A DNA stretch of 64,000 bases from Beijerinckia sp. 28-YEA-48 (GCF_900104955.1 NZ_FNSI01000001.1:151001-215000), one strand, 5' to 3'. Positions 44,225-53,418 are shown, numbered from the stretch's first letter. Translations and numbers: made by a program. Notes: a model not told the origin generated them from the sequence alone.

Positions 44225-45496
44225 TCACCAGCGCGGAGTGAGCTCGGCGGCGAAAACATCTTTCCAGTTGTCGCTGGTTTTCATGAAGCCATCATAGGGT
44301 CTGATCTGCGAATGGGTCTTCGGATCGGCGCCGCGTGGTTTGCGCCCTTCGGCGACATCGGCGACGGCTTCCAGCATCAGCCGGCGCATGGTGACGATGG
44401 CTTTGTCTGACGTGCCGAGATGTTCGAGCGAACGGTCGACGATGGCGCCCATGCCTTCCTGCAAGGCAAAGTCTTGGGTGTTGACGCCCTCAATGCCGGT
44501 ATAGGTCTGGCTCTTTTGCTTCTGCCGATCGATAAAATAATCGTTCGACTTGTTGGCCTTGAGCTGAAAGGTGCCGGGGATCATTTGATCGGGGCCGCGG
44601 CCATAGAAATATTCGCGCTCGATAATGTTGTCTTCGCTGAAATTGGCCGCCGCGTCATAGGCGCAGGCCCAGTTGTAGACAAAAGTCGTGGTGTCGTCGA
44701 TCGGTACCCAGATGTGGCCGTTGAGCTCGGGATATTCGCGGCGCGATCCATCGAACTTATGAATGCCGCCGCGAAACTGCTGGAACGGCATGACGTAGTG
44801 ATAGATGCGCATATAATAATTGCCGTCCTTCAGATCGCGGAAAGAGACATAGCAATAGCCGTAGTCGGTCCGCTCGACATCGAGGCGTGGCGAGCGATCG
44901 CGCAGGCGCGGTTCGTTGCGATTGCCGAGATTGTTGTTGTGGGCGAAGGACGAGTGCGCGGTATCGAGGCCGCCTTCCATCGCTTGTAGATAGTTGCATT
45001 CCTCATAGGTTTTGGAGACGTGCCGATGCGTCGGCGGCGCGCGCATCCATTCATAATCCGGCGGGGCCGGCATGGCGTCCTTCGGCCCCATATAGGTCCA
45101 GACGATGCCGCCTTTGTCGACACAGGGGTAAGCTTTGATTTTCACGCGCTCGCATAAGGTCGAGCCTTCAGGTTCCGATGGGACGTCGACGCAGTCGCCG
45201 TGGGTGTCGAATTTCCAGCCGTGATAGACACAACGCAGACCGCTCTCCTCGTTGCGGCCAAAGAACAGAGGGGCGCGGCGGTGCGGGCAGTGGGCATCGA
45301 CGAGGCCGACCTCGCCATCGCTGTTGCGAAAGGCAATCAGATCCTCACCGAGCAAGCGCACGCGCATCGGCGCGCCATCATTCTCCGGGAGCTCGGATGA
45401 CATCAGCGCCGGTATCCAGTAGCGCCGGAAGAGCTCACCGCCAGCCGTGCCGGCGCCGATCCGCGTCAGTCGCTCGTTGTCCTCTCGCTTCAGCAT
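44225..45496 (-). CDS. Rieske non-heme iron oxygenase, phthalate 4,5-dioxygenase-like alpha subunit
   Basis: At 423 aa it has the Rieske centre C70-x-H72 (HCPHRRAP) and C89-x2-H92 (CVYHGWKFD), then the mononuclear iron site DTAHSSFAH (His181, His186). The one-component oxygenase layout fits the phthalate 4,5-dioxygenase / vanillate demethylase branch, which forms trimers and needs a reductase. No reductase gene is in the window. AGGAGGAAATC precedes the ATG. It lies between a zinc alcohol dehydrogenase gene and the decarboxylase-like gene. Confidence 0.9.
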   Translation of the reverse strand: MLKREDNERLTRIGAGTAGGELFRRYWIPALMSSELPENDGAPMRVRLLGEDLIAFRNSDGEVGLVDAHCPHRRAPLFFGRNEESGLRCVYHGWKFDTHGDCVDVPSEPEGSTLCERVKIKAYPCVDKGGIVWTYMGPKDAMPAPPDYEWMRAPPTHRHVSKTYEECNYLQAMEGGLDTAHSSFAHNNNLGNRNEPRLRDRSPRLDVERTDYGYCYVSFRDLKDGNYYMRIYHYVMPFQQFRGGIHKFDGSRREYPELNGHIWVPIDDTTTFVYNWACAYDAAANFSEDNIIEREYFYGRGPDQMIPGTFQLKANKSNDYFIDRQKQKSQTYTGIEGVNTQDFALQEGMGAIVDRSLEHLGTSDKAIVTMRRLMLEAVADVAEGRKPRGADPKTHSQIRPYDGFMKTSDNWKDVFAAELTPRW

Positions 45497-45538
45497 GATT
45501 TCCTCCTGTTGTATGGCGTCTTTTTGTTCCGATTTTCG

Positions 45539-46639
45539 TTAGAGCCAGGGATCGATCGAAATATGGATCGAGCGCTCGTCCGTCTTACCGCCCACCATAT
45601 GCAGAGCGTGGTCGAGATCGCTCAGCGGCATGATATGGGTCGACATCAAATGTAGCGGCAGGCGTTTGCTGGCCATGGCGCGCAAAGCCATTTCGACCGC
45701 CTCGTAGCTGTGGCCGCGTAAGCCTTTCAAGGTGAGCTGCATACCGATCAGGCGCTCGGCATCGAAATTTTCAGCTGAGCCCTTTCGCGAGATCGTCGCT
45801 AGCACGCCGCGTTTGCGCAGCAGTCGCATTGATGGGTTGATGTTGTTGGGCCCAAGGCCGCTGGTGTCGATGACGATATCGGCCATGCGGCCGCCCGTGA
45901 TGTCGCCAACCGTTTCCAGGAGATCGTTTTGATCGACGGCAATCGTGTGATCGGCGCCGAATAGGCGGGCGAGTTTGAAGCGTTCTTCGTCCTGGGAGAG
46001 GCCGGTGACGATGATGAGATCAGCTCCGGCGGTTTTCGCGCCGATGACGCAGCCGAGCCCCTGTTGTCCTGGCCCCTGGATGATGACGATTTTACCTGGC
46101 CCGGCGCCGCAATCGAAACAGGTCCATTGAAAGCCGTTGCCGATGGGGAGCGCCATGGCGGCGATCCGGGGTGCGACACCCTCGGGCACACGATGGATGA
46201 CAGCACGCGGTGGCATATAGACGAACTGGCTATAGCCGCCCCAAAGCGAAGGCTGCACGGTCAGCGGCGTCGAGCCATAGCGAACGGAGCCGGGCAGGCG
46301 TTGATCGGTCGCCATGCAGGAGCGGATCTCGCCGGAGCGGCAATATTCGCAGTGTCCGCAGGGCAGGTATTCTTCGAGCGCGACGAGATCGCCGGCTTTC
46401 ACGCCCCAGCGATAGGCGGCGGCTTCGCCTAAAACCTCGATGCGGCCAACCATTTCATGGCCAAGAATCCGGGGGCCGGGCTTTTCGTTGTTGTACATGT
46501 TCCAGTCGCTGGAACAGATGCCCGTCATCTCGACACGCAGCCAGCCCGCATCGGGCGGTATATCACCGACGTCGAAGGCACGAATTTCCGTCGCAAGCGG
46601 TTTGGTCATGACCGCGGCGCGCGAGCGGGCGATGCGCAA
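45539..46639 (-). CDS. Zinc-dependent medium-chain alcohol dehydrogenase
   Basis: At 366 aa it is a medium-chain dehydrogenase with GHEMVGRI, structural zinc loop CGHCEYCRSGEIRSC, and the Rossmann segment (IIQGPGQQGLGCVIGAKTAG). The start is a TTG at 46639 with GGGGAGG six bases upstream. It would oxidise an alcohol or dihydrodiol with NAD(P)+. Classical phthalate pathways use a different dehydrogenase family, so the substrate may differ. A 178 bp gap holding a dispersed repeat separates it from the ABC ATPase gene. Confidence 0.88.
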   Translation of the reverse strand: MRIARSRAAVMTKPLATEIRAFDVGDIPPDAGWLRVEMTGICSSDWNMYNNEKPGPRILGHEMVGRIEVLGEAAAYRWGVKAGDLVALEEYLPCGHCEYCRSGEIRSCMATDQRLPGSVRYGSTPLTVQPSLWGGYSQFVYMPPRAVIHRVPEGVAPRIAAMALPIGNGFQWTCFDCGAGPGKIVIIQGPGQQGLGCVIGAKTAGADLIIVTGLSQDEERFKLARLFGADHTIAVDQNDLLETVGDITGGRMADIVIDTSGLGPNNINPSMRLLRKRGVLATISRKGSAENFDAERLIGMQLTLKGLRGHSYEAVEMALRAMASKRLPLHLMSTHIMPLSDLDHALHMVGGKTDERSIHISIDPWL

Positions 46640-46695
46640 AATTGTCCTCCCCGGACGATCGTCGGGCCGTAAGACCGGCCGCTTCGACCTTGTCT

Positions 46696-46748
46696 TATAG
46701 CGTTTTGAAGTTTGATGGAATCATCAAACGCTACAAAGAGGCGTCACA
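46696..46748 (-). repeat. dispersed repeat, hairpin-B part only (inverted)
   Basis: TATAGCGTTT, then GTTTGATG-GAAT-CATCAAAC, then CTACAAAGAGGCGTC. The stem differs in sequence from other copies, but both arms changed together and the GAAT loop is kept. It sits inside the leftward catabolic block. Confidence 0.7.
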
Positions 46749-46817
46749 ATGGGGAGACTGCCGGCAAGTCAGTCTTACAATTCATCCCTGCCGGCAGGAT
46801 AGTTCATATCGAATTGA

Positions 46818-47606
46818 TCACGCGCCCTGTTTGACGCCAGCGCGGACCTCGGCCTCGATCAGCTTCCAGATGTGATCGACCTGTTCGATGAAGGCGGGAT
46901 GCCGCTTCAGATCGAGATCGCGCGGACGCGGCAGGTCGATTTTGACTTCCGTTTTGACGCAACCCGGGCGAGCGCTGAAGACGATGACGCGATCCGACAG
47001 AAAGACCGCTTCATCGATCTGGTGCGTGATGAGCAGCACCGTCTTACGACTCTTCTGCCAGATCGACAGCAGTTCCGTCTGCATGATCTCGCGCGTCTGC
47101 GCATCGAGCGCCGCGAACGGTTCGTCGAGGAGCAGGATCTTCGGATCGACGGCCAGCGCACGGGCCACATTGACGCGTTGGCGCATGCCACCGGACAATT
47201 GGTGCGGATAGTGGCTCTCGAATCCGCTTAAGCCCGTCATGTCGATGAAGCGTTGGGCGATCGCTTGCACCTCGGCCTTCGGCCGGCCAGCCAGGGTCAA
47301 TCCGTAGCCGACATTCTCGGTCACAGTCTTCCACGGCAGCAGGGAATCCTGCTGGAAGACCATCGCCCGGTCGCGACCGGGACGATCGACCTTGATGCCA
47401 TCGACCAGAACAGCGCCGCTCGAGGGCGCCAGCAGGCCATCGATGATCCGCAGCAAGGTGGACTTGCCGCTGCCGCTCGCGCCGACGATCGAGACGAATT
47501 CGCCTTCGTTGATCGACAGATCGATCGCGCGCAACGCCTCTACCGATGACTTGTCCTTGCGAACGAATGTCTGGCTGACGTTGTCGATCTTGAGCAGGGC
47601 GGTCAT
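46818..47606 (-). CDS. ABC transporter ATPase (nitrate/sulfonate/taurine type)
   Basis: At 262 aa it has Walker A GASGSGKST (residues 42-50), signature LSGGMRQRVNVARALA, Walker B ILLLDEPFAALDAQTR and the switch His in LLITHQIDEAV. It overlaps the permease gene by 4 bp. Together with the binding protein encoded upstream in the same block it forms an importer of the SsuABC/TauABC type. In context the substrate is probably the compound degraded by the amidohydrolase and oxygenase. Confidence 0.94.
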   Translation of the reverse strand: MTALLKIDNVSQTFVRKDKSSVEALRAIDLSINEGEFVSIVGASGSGKSTLLRIIDGLLAPSSGAVLVDGIKVDRPGRDRAMVFQQDSLLPWKTVTENVGYGLTLAGRPKAEVQAIAQRFIDMTGLSGFESHYPHQLSGGMRQRVNVARALAVDPKILLLDEPFAALDAQTREIMQTELLSIWQKSRKTVLLITHQIDEAVFLSDRVIVFSARPGCVKTEVKIDLPRPRDLDLKRHPAFIEQVDHIWKLIEAEVRAGVKQGA

Positions 47607-48385
47607 TCAAGCCTCCAGGGGGCGAGGTGGCGTTCGAGGGCAGCGAAGGCGACGCTGCCGATCAATCCCATGGCGCCGAGAACGATCACGTAGCCGAGCA
47701 CGCGGGCGGTATCGAAGGTCTGGCTCGCCGACATGATGGCAAAGCCGAAGCCGGCGAAGGAGCCGAAGAATTCAGCGACGACGATGCCGACCAAGGCGCG
47801 CGCCCAGGCGACGCGAATGCCGCTGACGATGAAGGGAAGCGCATAGGGAAAGGTGACCGTGCTGAAGATCTGCAACCGCGTTGCGTTGAAGGAACGCGCG
47901 GCCTCGATCAGCGGCTTGTCGGTTGCCCGTAAGCCGGCCTCCGTGGTGACGACGACGGGGAAGACGGCGACCAGCAGCACCAGGACGAATTTCGAGGCGA
48001 AACCCAAGCCGAGCCAGGCGACGAACAGCGGCGCCAGCGCGATGATCGGCACAGAATTCAAGGCGCTGAGCACGGGGCCTCCTGTCAAAGACAGGAAGCG
48101 GCTCGATGCCAGCGCCAGGCCAATACCGATGCCGATGACAACCGACACCAGGAAGGACGTGACCACGGCGGTCACCGTCGCCCAGGCGTTGGTCGCCATC
48201 GAGCCCTGCTGAAATTCCTTCAGCAGGGCGGAGGCGACCTCAGCCGGCGGCACGAGCAGCAGCCGATTGGTCACCACCATGGCCATCAGCTGCCAGATGA
48301 GCAGCACGAAGCCGGTTGAGACCAGAATGCGCGTGATGGCGGCCGCGCGCGTATCCTGTTCGAGAAAGTCATAAACCTTGCGCAA
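47603..48385 (-). CDS. ABC transporter permease
   Basis: At 260 aa it has about six membrane helices and the cytoplasmic coupling segment AARSFNATRLQIFSTVTFPYA. It belongs to the SsuC/TauC group. The stop overlaps the ATPase start by 4 bp, and it lies 20 bp after the amidohydrolase gene, so transport and the first catabolic step are co-expressed. Confidence 0.93.
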   Translation of the reverse strand: MRKVYDFLEQDTRAAAITRILVSTGFVLLIWQLMAMVVTNRLLLVPPAEVASALLKEFQQGSMATNAWATVTAVVTSFLVSVVIGIGIGLALASSRFLSLTGGPVLSALNSVPIIALAPLFVAWLGLGFASKFVLVLLVAVFPVVVTTEAGLRATDKPLIEAARSFNATRLQIFSTVTFPYALPFIVSGIRVAWARALVGIVVAEFFGSFAGFGFAIMSASQTFDTARVLGYVIVLGAMGLIGSVAFAALERHLAPWRLE

Positions 48386-48405
48386 GGGAGCCTCCGCGTT
48401 TGATA

Positions 48406-49791
48406 TCAGGAGGGGTAACGCGCCCAGGCCTGCTTGCCCCAGCCCTTCTCGCCGACGACTTCGCCATTGAGATAGACCGTCTTGCCGCGCACGATGGTGC
48501 GGACGGGCTTGCCTTTGACTTTGCGGCCGGCATAGGGGCTCCAGCCGGTGAGGCTCAACACGTCCTCATCGTTGATCTCATATTCCTTCTCCAGATCGAC
48601 GAGGACGAGATCGGCGTGATGACCGGCGACAACATCGCCCTTGTGCTCGATGCCGAAAATACGGGCCGGCGCAGTGGAGGTGGCTTCGACGACGCGCTCC
48701 AGCGAAATCTTGCCTTCGAGTGCTGCGGTCAGGAACATGCTGAGATAGAACTGTGTGGAGGGCGTGCCGGTGTGGGCCTTCCAGCCATCGCGCCAGCCGA
48801 TCTCTTTTTCCTCGCGGGTGTGCGGGGCGTGATCGGTGGCGACGATATCGATCGTGCCATCGTTCAGGCCTTCCCAGAGGCTCGGCACATTCTTTTCCGG
48901 CACCCAGTAGGACAGGGCATAGGAGCCGAGACGCTGAATGGCCGACCACTCGCAGCCCAGGAACAACGCCCAGGGATTGATCTCGCAGGTGACGCGCTGT
49001 CCGGCGGCTTTGGCCTTGCGGATCAGCTCGACGCTGCCGGCGGTCTGCGTATGCAGGATGTGCAGGTGGCAACCGGCCGCCTTCTGCAGGCGCAGGAGCG
49101 TGGCGATCGCCGTCTCCCAGATGACGCCGTCATGGGCGGCGTAAGCCTTGGCATAGGCCAGAGCATCGCGCTCCTGCCGCTCCCAGAATTCCTTTTCGAT
49201 CACGTCCATCAGCGCCTGGTCGTGCGGATGCACCATCAGCGGCACATTGACCTTGGCGCAATGCTGCATGATTTCGAGAATGCGGCCGTGATCATGGACG
49301 CCAATGCCTGGCATGTGCGGATAGCTGCGGCCGGTATCGACCACCATGAAGATCTTGAAGGCGGCAATGCCTTCTTCGGCCATGAGGGGGATTTCGTCCT
49401 GAATGGTCGGCGCCGGATTGAAGTTCCAGTCGACCACGGCGTCACGCTCGTAGATGGCGAACTGCTTCTTCAAAAGCGCCAGAGAATTCGGCGGCGGCTG
49501 CACATTCGGCATGGCGACAGAAGTGGTGACGCCACCAGCCGCGCATTGCTTCGTTGAGGTATAGATCGTGTCCTTATATTCAAACCCTGGCTCGCTGCCT
49601 TCGCGATGATGCGAATGCATGTCGATCACGCCCGGCAGAATGGCGAGGCCCTTGGCATCGATGGTCTCTTTAGCCACGGGCTCTTCACCGGGCGTATAGA
49701 TGCCGACGATGCGGCCGTTTTCGATGCCGACGGAAGCCTGGATCTGTCCCTTGGGGGTGATCAGCAGGCCGTTGCGGATGAGGGTATCCAT
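48406..49791 (-). CDS. Dihydroorotase/hydantoinase-like cyclic amidohydrolase
   Basis: At 461 aa it has the binuclear metal site of cyclic amidohydrolases: H59-x-H61 (DMHSHHREG), a probable carboxylated Lys146 (AAFKIFMVVD), further His in VPLMVHPHD and LHILHTQ, and Asp in IVATDHAPHT. The TIM barrel ends with a small beta domain (GKPVRTIVRGKTVYLNGEVV). It opens cyclic amide or imide rings such as hydantoins, dihydropyrimidines or phthalimide. Its place beside an ABC importer and a Rieske oxygenase argues for xenobiotic or heterocycle breakdown rather than pyrimidine synthesis. Confidence 0.9.
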   Translation of the reverse strand: MDTLIRNGLLITPKGQIQASVGIENGRIVGIYTPGEEPVAKETIDAKGLAILPGVIDMHSHHREGSEPGFEYKDTIYTSTKQCAAGGVTTSVAMPNVQPPPNSLALLKKQFAIYERDAVVDWNFNPAPTIQDEIPLMAEEGIAAFKIFMVVDTGRSYPHMPGIGVHDHGRILEIMQHCAKVNVPLMVHPHDQALMDVIEKEFWERQERDALAYAKAYAAHDGVIWETAIATLLRLQKAAGCHLHILHTQTAGSVELIRKAKAAGQRVTCEINPWALFLGCEWSAIQRLGSYALSYWVPEKNVPSLWEGLNDGTIDIVATDHAPHTREEKEIGWRDGWKAHTGTPSTQFYLSMFLTAALEGKISLERVVEATSTAPARIFGIEHKGDVVAGHHADLVLVDLEKEYEINDEDVLSLTGWSPYAGRKVKGKPVRTIVRGKTVYLNGEVVGEKGWGKQAWARYPS

Positions 49792-49836
49792 TCAAATTCT
49801 CCGAGAACACAAAGGCAGGTAAACGAGGCGAGTAAA

Positions 49837-50919
49837 TCAAGCGGCGGCGTTGTGGCTATGGTCCGGGGCTCTTTGCCGGAGCGTGTCGAGCACTTCGCCG
49901 ACATAGGCGCGCGACAATTTTCGGGTGATGAAGACGATGCGTGAGGTCTGTGGCCCTTGGGGCCAGGCCGCGAGCTCGAAGGGTGGATGCATCAGGCTTT
50001 GAACCGCCTGGATGACGATCGGGCGATCACGCCCGACGACATCGACAATGCCTTTGACGCGCAGAAGGTCTTGGCCATGGGCCATGACGAGCGCGTCGAT
50101 CCAATTGGCGACATGTTCCCAATGGAGCGGGGTGTCGAACTCGAAGACGAAGGAGGAGATATCGGCGCTGTGACGTGTGACATCGTGATGGTGATGATCG
50201 CCGTGGTGATCATGCCCGTGCGTGTCATGTCCATGATCGTCATGGCCCGCATGCGCTTCGGCGTTGAGCCAGCGGGCGACATCGGATCCTTTGGTGGCGG
50301 GATCGTAGATATCGACCGCTTCCAGATCATTCGGCATCGAGATGCGCTCAAGCGAGGAACGGTGAATCTGTGCGCCGCGATTGAGCTTACGCAGCTCCGC
50401 GACGATGCTGTCTTCGTCCGTCGTCCCGACATCGACCTTGGTCAGAATAAGCTCGTCGGCGACGGCGACCTGCTTGATGGATTCTGGATGGTTGGCGAGC
50501 GTCCCCGCGCCGTTCACCGCATCGACGGTGGTAACGACCTGGCGCAGCCGGAAGCGCCGGGCCACCGGAAAGGTCATCAGGGCTTGAATCACCGGCGCTG
50601 GGTCAGCCAGGCCGGTGGTTTCGATCACGACACGGTTGAAAGCGCGGACCTCGCCTTTCTCACGACGCACGATCAGTTCGCGCAACGTGTTGACGAGATC
50701 GCCGCGCACGGTGCAGCAGAGGCAACCGGTGGAGAGTTCGATCGTATTGTCGTTGCTGGAAGCGATCAACGCATGATCGATTCCAACTTCGCCGAACTCG
50801 TTGACGATGACCGCGGCATCGGCCAGCTCGGGCGAGCGCAACCACGCATTGAGAAGCGTCGTCTTACCGCTGCCGAGGAAGCCGGTCAGCAATGTGACGG
50901 GGATGCGATCATCCGCCAT
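49837..50919 (-). CDS. CobW/COG0523 family GTPase (metal chaperone type)
   Basis: At 360 aa it has Walker A GFLGSGKT (13-20), the metal motif CLCC (66-69), switch-like TGLADPAP and G4 TKVD. A His/Asp-rich tail at 222-250 (HDDHGHDTHGHDHHGDHHHH) should bind zinc or another metal. COG0523 proteins deliver metals to enzymes. It lies 45 bp before a zinc-type amidohydrolase gene and in the same block as a zinc dehydrogenase gene, so it may metallate one of these. No Zur box was searched or seen. Confidence 0.92.
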   Translation of the reverse strand: MADDRIPVTLLTGFLGSGKTTLLNAWLRSPELADAAVIVNEFGEVGIDHALIASSNDNTIELSTGCLCCTVRGDLVNTLRELIVRREKGEVRAFNRVVIETTGLADPAPVIQALMTFPVARRFRLRQVVTTVDAVNGAGTLANHPESIKQVAVADELILTKVDVGTTDEDSIVAELRKLNRGAQIHRSSLERISMPNDLEAVDIYDPATKGSDVARWLNAEAHAGHDDHGHDTHGHDHHGDHHHHDVTRHSADISSFVFEFDTPLHWEHVANWIDALVMAHGQDLLRVKGIVDVVGRDRPIVIQAVQSLMHPPFELAAWPQGPQTSRIVFITRKLSRAYVGEVLDTLRQRAPDHSHNAAA

Positions 50920-50975
50920 GGTTTGTTCCTTTGCCGTTACGCTTGTGACTTCGTCGCTATCTACTTGGACATCAA

Positions 50976-51959
50976 CTACTTGGCCGCCAGAAAACTGGGG
51001 TCGTAGTAGCGGGACAGATCGAACGGCTTTGATGAAGCTGGATTGGCGCCGATCGCCTGATCGATCTTGATGATGTTCTCAAGGCTCGCCGCCGAGACTT
51101 CGAGGTTGCGTCCGATGGCCTGCTGCTGATCGACGATGAAGGCGTAGGATTCAGCGCAGATGTCGGCGGGCACATTGGTGAAGCTGGCGAGAATCTCGAT
51201 CGCCTTTTGCTTATTGGCGGGCTCGTAGATCCACACCGCGGCTTTCTGCAGCGCCTTCGTCAGTCCGATGGCGGCGTCGCGATTCTTGTCCGCCCAGGTG
51301 CGATTGACGATCAGCGGCGTCTGCACATAGGGCTCTTTATAGACGTCGAGAATGGGCATCTTTTCGCGTTCCGCCATCGTGTCGAACGGTGCGATCAGCA
51401 GAGCGCCCTTCACCTGGCCGTTGCCGAGAGCAACGACGCGATCCCTGGAATTGGTCAGCCCCACCATTTTTACGCTACGCGGATCGACGCCGCCGCGTTG
51501 CAGCTGGAAGCGCAGCATATTGGCGGTGCCGCCTTCGACAGCGCCGGCGGTGACCGTGGCGCCACCGAGCTCTTTGATTGTCGAGACGCCCGTGCCGCCG
51601 ACAAGACGCAGAACGGTCTTCTCCAGAATGGCGCCGGTGATGATCACCGGTGCGCCCTGATCGATGGCGCGAATCACGACGTCGCCCAGCGACATGCCGG
51701 CTTCGACGCTGCCCGACGAAACAGCTTGCAGCAGGGTCGGGCTCGATCCGGCGATGAGTTCTTTCACGGCGATCTTACGTTCGGCGTAAAAGCCTTGATC
51801 CTTGGCGATGGCGTGCAGCCAGAGCAGCGCGCTCGGCGCCAGCATGGCGACACGGATTTCAGTTGCTGGGGCTTGCGTCTGTGCCTGGGCGCGCAGGGGC
51901 GCAGCGCCGAGGGCGGCCACCAACAAGACCAAAGAGAAACGCCGGAAAATCGTGCTCAT
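50976..51959 (-). CDS. NMT1/SsuA-like ABC substrate-binding protein
   Basis: At 327 aa from ATG 51959 (GGGGGAGTG eight bases upstream) it has a signal peptide MSTIFRRFSLVLLVAALGAA and an NMT1-like mature part (ALLWLHAIAKDQGFYAERKI, SPTLLQAVSSGSVEAGMSLG). It heads the leftward catabolic block and would bind the substrate for the ATPase/permease pair encoded downstream. The ligand is unknown; the operon suggests a cyclic amide or aromatic acid. Confidence 0.9.
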   Translation of the reverse strand: MSTIFRRFSLVLLVAALGAAPLRAQAQTQAPATEIRVAMLAPSALLWLHAIAKDQGFYAERKIAVKELIAGSSPTLLQAVSSGSVEAGMSLGDVVIRAIDQGAPVIITGAILEKTVLRLVGGTGVSTIKELGGATVTAGAVEGGTANMLRFQLQRGGVDPRSVKMVGLTNSRDRVVALGNGQVKGALLIAPFDTMAEREKMPILDVYKEPYVQTPLIVNRTWADKNRDAAIGLTKALQKAAVWIYEPANKQKAIEILASFTNVPADICAESYAFIVDQQQAIGRNLEVSAASLENIIKIDQAIGANPASSKPFDLSRYYDPSFLAAK

Positions 51960-52169
51960 GCCTGCACTCCCCCTCACCCGATTGCGGGAACCCGTTCGCG
52001 TCTTATGGGCAGCCGATTGCTCGTGCTCCGGCCTTTCCCATGGCCGGGACTATGGCAACGAACGAAGAAGGGTGCAACAGAATTCCTATATATCGAGAAT
52101 TTTTCTTTTTCCTAATATATGCTAATCAATCGAGCAGTGTTGCCCTCTTTTTGTCCTGTGCGCTCTGAA

Positions 52170-52934
52170 ATGACCCCAGCCAATCGTGTCCTTGCCATTT
52201 TGCAGCTGTTCGAGAACGGCCAGCCTGTCTGGACGGTGGAAGAACTCAGTCGTGAAATCGACGCCTCCACCAGCACGACCTATCGCCATGTTCGCGAACT
52301 GGTGCAGTCGGGCTTTCTCGATCCGGTGTCGGGTGCCGGTTATGCGCTGGGGCCGGCTTTCATCCGCTACGACAGGATTTTGCGCCAGAACGACGAGTTG
52401 ATCCGGATCGCCGCGCCGATCATGGAAAACCTCCTCGCGCAAACCAGTCAGAAGGCGATGGTGATCCTGTGCCGCCGCTTCAAGGATTGCGTCATGTGCG
52501 TGTTCGAAGTGCACGGCAGCGAGCCGCATCCATCGGCGAGCTACGAGCGCGGCGTGGCCATGCCGATGTTTCTTGGTGCGACGTCAAAAGTGATTCTGGC
52601 CAATTTGCCGGATCGCGCATTGAAAGCCGTCTATCTCAGCAACGAGCAGACGATTCACCGTCTGCTGCATGTCGACAGCTGGCAGCAGTTCAAGGACGAG
52701 ATTCGCAGCATCAAACATGCGGGCTATGCGATGACCGATTCGGAAGTCGCGGTGGGGCGGATCGGTCTGGCGGCGCCGATCTCGCGCGATCAGCAGGTCG
52801 TTGCCGGCATCAGTCTTGTCGCCGTTCCGAATACGACCGAGCGTGAGCAACTGGCGGATTATGTGGTCCACGTGGTCGAAGCAGCCAGGCTGATTTCGGC
52901 TGAACTCTCGCAGGCGAGTATCGTGGCGCGTTAG
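52170..52934 (+). CDS. IclR family transcriptional regulator
   Basis: It has an N-terminal winged helix (NRVLAILQLFENG, TSTTYRHVRELVQSGFL) and the IclR effector domain (MENLLAQTSQKAMVIL, YERGVAMPMFLGATSKVILA, RIGLAAPISRDQQVVAGI). The ATG at 52170 gives 254 aa; another at 52119 is possible. TAATAT at 52113-52118 could be its -10 box, which favours 52170. It is divergent from the ABC/amidohydrolase/Rieske block and is the obvious candidate regulator, with an aromatic acid-like effector typical of the family (inference). Confidence 0.88.
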   Translation: MTPANRVLAILQLFENGQPVWTVEELSREIDASTSTTYRHVRELVQSGFLDPVSGAGYALGPAFIRYDRILRQNDELIRIAAPIMENLLAQTSQKAMVILCRRFKDCVMCVFEVHGSEPHPSASYERGVAMPMFLGATSKVILANLPDRALKAVYLSNEQTIHRLLHVDSWQQFKDEIRSIKHAGYAMTDSEVAVGRIGLAAPISRDQQVVAGISLVAVPNTTEREQLADYVVHVVEAARLISAELSQASIVAR

Positions 52935-53004
52935 GCGATTGCGTGCCGGCGTGCGCGTCTTGTGCTACAGATCCGTGACGTAGAACGCCTGCGATGGGAT
53001 TTCC

Positions 53005-53418
53005 ATGAACGTGTCCAGCCGTCCTCCGGTCGCGCCTTATCTGACGGTTTCTCCGGCGGCGGCGGCCATTGCTTTTTACACGCAGGTCTTCGGCGCGACG
53101 CAAAAGGCTTTCATGCCGGCGTTGGACGGGCTGCGCATCATGCATTGCGAGCTGTTGATCAACGGTGGCTCGGTGATGGTGGCCGATGCCTTTCCTGAAT
53201 TCGGCAAAGCCCGCACGCCCATTCCAGGCGAGCCAGCGACCATGTCGGTCAGCCTTGAGTTTGCGACCGGGCAGGAGGTCGACACGACGGTGGAGCGGGC
53301 GGCGAAATTCGGCGCCACCACGGAGGCGGGGCCGATGAATACGTTCTGGGGGACGCGCCTGGCCGTGGTGCGCGATCCCTTCGGCCACCGCTGGGTCTTG
53401 AACGGGCCAACCACTTAG
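53005..53418 (+). CDS. VOC superfamily (PhnB/glyoxalase-like) protein
   Basis: At 137 aa it has the PhnB-like vicinal oxygen chelate layout: VAPYLTVSPAAAAIAFYTQV, then FGATQKAFMPALDGLRIMHC, FATGQEVDTTVERA and a C-terminal RDPFGHRWVLN. Proteins of this group include demethylmenaquinone methyltransferase-like and antibiotic-binding members; the function here is unknown. The stop TAG is the first three bases of a dispersed repeat, which therefore abuts the reading frame exactly. Confidence 0.82.
   Translation: MNVSSRPPVAPYLTVSPAAAAIAFYTQVFGATQKAFMPALDGLRIMHCELLINGGSVMVADAFPEFGKARTPIPGEPATMSVSLEFATGQEVDTTVERAAKFGATTEAGPMNTFWGTRLAVVRDPFGHRWVLNGPTT

Noticed and set aside
49957..51006. 349-codon plus-strand open frame
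   Set aside because: Antisense to the CobW gene, which has Walker A, CLCC and His-rich motifs.
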